This document shows, piece by piece, positions 8,189 through 10,514 of a stretch of 10,514 bases of DNA; the first letter of the stretch is position 1; each line of letters begins with the position of its first letter. The notes under the pieces are model-generated. The model was not told the DNA's origin. It saw only the letters and a list, made by a program, of their open reading frames with translations, and did not search any database. This stretch comes from an uncultured Ruminococcus sp. (GTDB lineage: Bacteria > Bacillota > Clostridia > Oscillospirales > Acutalibacteraceae), in NCBI GenBank assembly GCA_905234305.1, contig CAJOHT010000024.1, positions 11,163 to 21,676 on the forward strand, written 5' to 3'. Position numbers and translations under genes: made by a program.

Positions 8189-8200
8189 GATTTTTTCAAT

Positions 8201-8311
8201 GTTAACACCTCGTTTTTGTTCTAGCGTATCATTTACCGTCAAGGATATATAAACGCTAGCGCGTCCTTGACTGTAAATGATTTGATTAAAAATAAAAAAC
8301 GAGGTGTAAAC
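8201..8311. repeat. Nested inverted repeat (17+18 bp arms) ahead of the small + strand gene
   Basis: The outer arms 8201-8217 and 8295-8311 match over 17 bp with one mismatch. The inner arms 8228-8245 and 8264-8281 match over 18 bp with one mismatch. The centre (8246-8263) contains the palindrome CGCTAGCG (8254-8261), half of which (CTAGCG) recurs at 8221-8226. The outer arms each carry CGAGGTGT, so the ribosome binding site of the 8313 gene is mirrored on the other strand. The inner arms each carry outward TTGAC, but no convincing -10 follows either one. Candidates are an origin or packaging hairpin, an attachment site of the element, an operator, or an invertible segment. Confidence 0.75.
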
Positions 8312-8312
8312 T

Positions 8313-8507
8313 ATGAAGTATTATCCTTATAACGATTATATGAAAAATATTCTATGTACTTACAAAATCTCCTATAAAACGTATATGGATTACGTCCATT
8401 ATGCGCTATCTAATAACTGTGCATATTTTGGTATGGAAATGCGCGGAGATTTTGAAGACCATTACCGCGATTTACTAAAAATTTTACCAGAAAATCGCTA
8501 TATATAA
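8313..8507 (+). CDS. Small tyrosine-rich protein of unknown function
   Basis: This 64-residue frame starts at an ATG 6 nt after GAGGTG (8301-8306), a good ribosome binding site lying inside the nested inverted repeat. It ends right before a strong terminator. I do not recognise it. Twelve of 64 residues are tyrosine, and there are two cysteines (15 and 36). The second half is acidic and helical looking (DFEDHYRDLLKILPE). There is no signal peptide or membrane segment. It is convergent with the integrase of the mobile element and is probably an element gene, perhaps a small DNA-binding regulator or directionality factor; that role is only a guess from position and size. Confidence 0.6.
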   Translation: MKYYPYNDYMKNILCTYKISYKTYMDYVHYALSNNCAYFGMEMRGDFEDHYRDLLKILPENRYI

Positions 8508-8551
8508 AATCAAAAGGCTACGGCGTTATCTCGCTGTAGCCTTGATTTTTT
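8506..8551. terminator. Bidirectional terminator between small gene and integrase
   Basis: Arms 8506-8525 and 8532-8549 share AAAATCAA and GGCTAC-GCG pairing with a two-A bulge and one G-T wobble. The right side ends in a six-T run and the left side begins with As. It serves both convergent genes and overlaps the integrase stop codon (8526-8528). Confidence 0.85.
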
Positions 8552-9197
8552 CTAACAGCCTGTCGGCTGTTTTTTCGGCAACTAAGTCGGCAAAAGTTTC
8601 CCAAAATTTGCCGTCTAGCGGGAGCCCTCGACTGTTCGCCGAGGACTTCCCCGCTTTTTCGTCATCTTCTAATCGAACGTGTGTTCTAAAATCATTTACA
8701 GCGCTGGGAACCTCGTCCAAATAGTCCGCAAAGGCATAAAGCATAGTTGTGCTTATATCCTTGTGCTGTAAATCTCTTTTTACGACAGCTAACCCGCCAT
8801 CTTTGAATTTTTCAACAGCATAAGTCTTTCTAGCGGAATGTGGCGCAAAATTCCCCTCTAATTCAAGAATTTTAGCGGCTTTTTTAACGTCTTTCCAAAC
8901 AGCCTGACGCGTTCTGTGCTTATCTTCACTAAGCCGACCGCGAAAAATATAATTCTTACCCGATATTTCGCAGAGCCTTTTAGCTAAATCTATACTCAAG
9001 ACCCGTTTAAAAGGCTTTTTAGTCTTGCTCGCTATTCCAACAAGCGTTCTTTTATTAAGTTGTCGAGGCGTAAGCCGTAAAACGTCATCAATCCTGAGTC
9101 CTGTTTCTAAACTAACGCGCAAAGCAAGCGCATTAGGGTACTGCATAACAGCATACATCTTGTTGTAAACGGTCGGATTTAAGTAAAAAGTTCTCAT
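8526..9197 (-). CDS. Tyrosine recombinase/integrase with catalytic domain only
   Basis: This 223-residue phage-integrase-family protein is probably the integrase of the mobile element. Active-site residues visible are Arg35 in TGLRIDDVL, a hairpin lysine (Lys58 or Lys60 in SKTKKP), His120 and Arg123 in HSARKTYA, His145 in LQHKDIS and Tyr154 in MLYAFAD. Only about 25 residues precede the catalytic domain, so the SAM-like DNA-clamp domain of normal integrases is missing. A 70-residue charged tail (about 155-223) follows the nucleophile. The missing domain does not look like simple truncation: the corrected rep frame stops 7 nt upstream of this ATG. The ribosome binding site is weak, so coupling to rep or transcription from the extended -10 at 9204-9212 may be needed. 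Confidence 0.88.
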   Translation of the reverse strand: MRTFYLNPTVYNKMYAVMQYPNALALRVSLETGLRIDDVLRLTPRQLNKRTLVGIASKTKKPFKRVLSIDLAKRLCEISGKNYIFRGRLSEDKHRTRQAVWKDVKKAAKILELEGNFAPHSARKTYAVEKFKDGGLAVVKRDLQHKDISTTMLYAFADYLDEVPSAVNDFRTHVRLEDDEKAGKSSANSRGLPLDGKFWETFADLVAEKTADRLLEKIKATAR

Positions 9198-9203
9198 AAC
9201 TCT

Positions 9204-9212
9204 ATTATAGCA
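9204..9212 (-). promoter_or_regulatory. Extended -10-like sequence at the integrase start
   Basis: The - strand reads TGCTATAAT, a perfect extended -10, ending 6 bp before the integrase ATG. A transcript from here would be nearly leaderless. No good -35 is present, and the match may be chance within the tail of rep. Confidence 0.3.
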
Positions 9213-9233
9213 CGCTATCGAAAATATTTTTCA

Positions 9234-10073
9234 CTAAAAACGCGCCGCCGTCGCAGGTGAAGCCATAATCACCGACAAAATCACCAAAAGAAACGCGACG
9301 CTGTAATACCAGCGCCCGCCAACCTTTTTTTCGCCTTTAGTGATATATTTGCCGATATAATTCGCGACAGCTCCCCTATCGCCGTATACTTCAATCGCTG
9401 TTGTGAACCCAAGTTTCCAATCTTGAATATTATATACGTTTCTGCAATCTTCAACTTTAAAGCCTGACCGCTTCACGGTGTCAGCCTTAACAGGTCTACC
9501 GCCGTTAGGTCTGATATATGTACCGCTATGAGTCAAATTTAAAACGTCGTTAGTCAAAAAATGAAAATGAAAACCGCCGCGCTTGTGTAACTCAGGTACA
9601 CCGACATATTTTAAACCGTTGCGGCGTACTCGGTTGTCGAGATAATTATTTAATTTTTTAATAATCGCGCTGTAATTGTTTCGGTCGACTTCATCAGGGT
9701 TAAGAGTAAGAGTAACAAAAAAATTCCACTCGTTACAGTTGATAAGGTCTAAAAGTCGATTTTTGGCGCGACGTTTCGACCTTGCAATATTATCAGCGGC
9801 GGTATTAATTATGATACGCTCACGTGGTTTAGTGTTATATAAAAGCTCAGTCATAGCCTCGTGATATGCCTCGGCTTCCTCGCGCTTATAATTGTGTCTA
9901 AGCTCTACACTGTCGGGATTGAATATATACCTGTTACAGCACATTTCCTCGACAAGTTTTAGCGAACCGTCGGGCTGTGGATAGAATTTCGACCGACAAT
10001 TATATTTTGCTTGAAAATCAGATTGTATTATCCCGCTGGGGATAAATTCAATATGCTTTTTTAAATTTTTCAT
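9234..10073 (-). CDS. HUH rolling-circle replication initiator, frameshifted near its 3' end
   Basis: Rep nicks one strand at the origin through a 5'-phosphotyrosine and starts rolling-circle replication. From the ATG at 10073 (AAGGGA just upstream) the frame gives 279 residues. Motif I is FVTLTLNP (119-126), the metal-binding HUH motif is His169-Phe-His171, and motif III is Tyr239-IGK-Tyr243 in NYIGKYITKG. This is the two-tyrosine pattern of phiX174 gpA and pC194-type Reps. After GGRWYYS (252-258) the frame turns into an unrelated hydrophobic tail. From about 9299 the -1 frame instead reads RVSFGDFVGDYGF and onward to a TAA at 9205-9207. One lost base (YYSG restored) would explain this. A frame opening upstream at TTG 10106 runs through the putative nick site and has no ribosome binding site. 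Plasmid, microvirus-like and filamentous-phage origins are all possible. Confidence 0.85.
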   Translation of the reverse strand: MKNLKKHIEFIPSGIIQSDFQAKYNCRSKFYPQPDGSLKLVEEMCCNRYIFNPDSVELRHNYKREEAEAYHEAMTELLYNTKPRERIIINTAADNIARSKRRAKNRLLDLINCNEWNFFVTLTLNPDEVDRNNYSAIIKKLNNYLDNRVRRNGLKYVGVPELHKRGGFHFHFLTNDVLNLTHSGTYIRPNGGRPVKADTVKRSGFKVEDCRNVYNIQDWKLGFTTAIEVYGDRGAVANYIGKYITKGEKKVGGRWYYSVAFLLVILSVIMASPATAARF

Positions 10074-10096
10074 TATCCCTTGACGGAATAACGTCC

Positions 10097-10108
10097 TTAA
10101 TATCAAGT
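10097..10108 (-). promoter_or_regulatory. Candidate double-strand origin nick site (phiX174-like)
   Basis: The - strand reads ACTTGATATTAA, identical over 12 nt to the core of the phiX174 gene A origin (recalled as CAACTTG^ATATTAATAAC). It also contains the CTTG^ATA shared with pC194. The predicted nick is between 10104 and 10103. It lies 24 bp upstream of the rep ATG. A short GACG/CGTC hairpin follows downstream. Confidence 0.55.
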
Positions 10109-10183
10109 AGTAATAGTTACAGAAACATTCATCTAGTTTAACGCCGTTTCTCAGTTTACATTCCTAAAAAAGTCAACTAGGAG

Positions 10184-10504
10184 TCAAACGTCATCATCCG
10201 GGGGTTCGCACTTACCCCCCTGCGCGGTTCGCGCAATAACCATTTTTGAAATAAACTCGCCAAGTGACACACACACATTAGTAAGCGGCTTATTCACCTC
10301 ATAAAGTTGTGCGAACTGTGCGAATTTGTATAACTCCCGCTGGCAGTCATTAGCTAGCTTAATCATCTGCGTAAAAGCCACAGCTTTAATCTTGCTGTTT
10401 TCTTGCCTATCGCTCTCAACTTCCTCGGGACTTTTGTAATTAGAACGTTCCCGACGTGTAGCCTGACGGTAAAATGAACCGTCGCCATATCCAAACTTGC
10501 TCAT
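10184..10504 (-). CDS. Hypothetical protein of the mobile element
   Basis: This 106-residue protein starts at an ATG preceded by GGTGAGA at a good distance (10505-10514). I do not recognise it. The N-terminus is Gly/Tyr/Arg rich (FGYGDGSFYRQATRRERS), followed by a charged linker. A helical stretch (about 38-90) contains two near-repeats FAQFAQL, and the tail is acidic (EPPDDDV). There is no signal peptide, membrane segment or zinc motif. It lies upstream of rep in the same direction, with a 77-110 nt gap that holds the candidate nick site. It may be a replication accessory or single-strand-binding-type protein, but nothing in its sequence demonstrates that. Confidence 0.6.
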   Translation of the reverse strand: MSKFGYGDGSFYRQATRRERSNYKSPEEVESDRQENSKIKAVAFTQMIKLANDCQRELYKFAQFAQLYEVNKPLTNVCVSLGEFISKMVIARTAQGGKCEPPDDDV

Positions 10505-10514
10505 AATCTCACCC

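Larger units (their letters stand above)
8200..10514. mobile_element. Left part of an integrated rolling-circle element (phage/plasmid/IME-like)
   Basis: The right end of the window combines a tyrosine recombinase, an HUH Rep with a matching nick motif, two unknown small genes and large inverted repeats. None of these belongs to the housekeeping run on the left. The left edge is not proven. It lies between the xer promoter (7939) and the small gene (8313), with the dif-like repeat at 7980-8009 and the nested repeat at 8201-8311 as the two best candidates. The right edge is outside the window. No phage structural or mobilisation gene is visible. Confidence 0.65.

Noticed and set aside
8000..8190. 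Rightward small RNA from the TATAAT at 8003-8008 to the terminator at 8161-8188
   Set aside because: There is no -35 at a usable distance and no spacer base for an extended -10. The fold matches no RNA family I know.
8142..8199. Leftward 18-aa peptide with TTG start after the mirrored GAGGTG site
   Set aside because: It needs a TTG start, is only 18 codons long and overlaps a terminator and a promoter. The ribosome binding site is explained by the inverted repeat itself.
7917..8312. CRISPR array or tRNA/tmRNA attachment gene at the element edge
   Set aside because: The repeats are inverted and not regularly spaced, and no cloverleaf or CCA end can be drawn.
9236..9360. Programmed -1 frameshift at the A AAA AAG heptamer in rep
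   Set aside because: The conserved-looking GGRWYYS motif lies downstream of the heptamer in the original frame. Slippage there would replace it with an unrelated stretch, so a later indel near 9299 explains the sequence better. Kept only as an alternative.
10074..10106. Upstream TTG start for rep adding 11 residues
   Set aside because: There is no ribosome binding site before the TTG, and it lies within the candidate nick motif. The ATG at 10073 has AAGGGA in front of it.

Overview
The window looks like part of the chromosome of a low-to-mid-GC Firmicute, most likely a gut Clostridium relative (class Clostridia, perhaps Oscillospirales/Ruminococcaceae). The gene order tig-clpP-clpX-lon-ysxC is the classic Firmicutes protein-quality-control cluster. 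The lysA and Xer-type proteins also resemble clostridial versions from memory; no database search was possible.

Positions 1-6907 (+ strand) hold a compact chromosomal gene run: the C-terminal part of trigger factor (tig), clpP, clpX, lon, ysxC (engB) and a diaminopimelate decarboxylase-type gene (lysA-like). The first four make a nascent-chain chaperone, the ClpXP protease and the Lon protease. ysxC makes a GTPase for 50S ribosome assembly. lysA would supply lysine from the cell-wall precursor meso-DAP. A 15-bp hairpin lies between clpX and lon. The run ends in a bidirectional terminator at 6906-6944, shared with a convergent XerC/XerD-type tyrosine recombinase gene (6936-7916, - strand).

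Positions 7917-8312 have no convincing gene but are crowded with secondary structure. There is a 13+13 bp perfect inverted repeat resembling a dif/Xer core site (7980-8009), an overlapping long hairpin with alternative pairings (8008-8064), a possible leftward promoter (8148-8177), a rightward terminator (8161-8188), and a nested 35-bp-arm inverted repeat (8201-8311) that carries the ribosome binding site of the next gene.

From about 8200 to the right edge the content is that of an integrated rolling-circle mobile element (phage-, plasmid- or IME-like) that continues past the window. It has a small tyrosine-rich protein (8313-8507, +), a shared terminator, and three leftward genes: an unknown 106-aa protein, an HUH-family rolling-circle replication initiator, and a catalytic-domain-only tyrosine recombinase. 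The initiator has the two-tyrosine active site of the phiX174 gene A / pC194 Rep superfamily. A 12-nt sequence just upstream of its start, ACTTGATATTAA on the - strand, is identical to the core of the phiX174 origin nick site as I recall it. The initiator reading frame appears broken by a one-base frameshift near its end: in the -1 frame the protein would stop 7 nt before the recombinase start, restoring a tight rep-int operon.

The most notable ideas are the phiX174-like nick site paired with a matching Rep, the nested palindrome beside a single-domain integrase as a candidate attachment or replication structure, and a dif-like site directly upstream of a chromosomal-type xer gene at the probable edge of the element.
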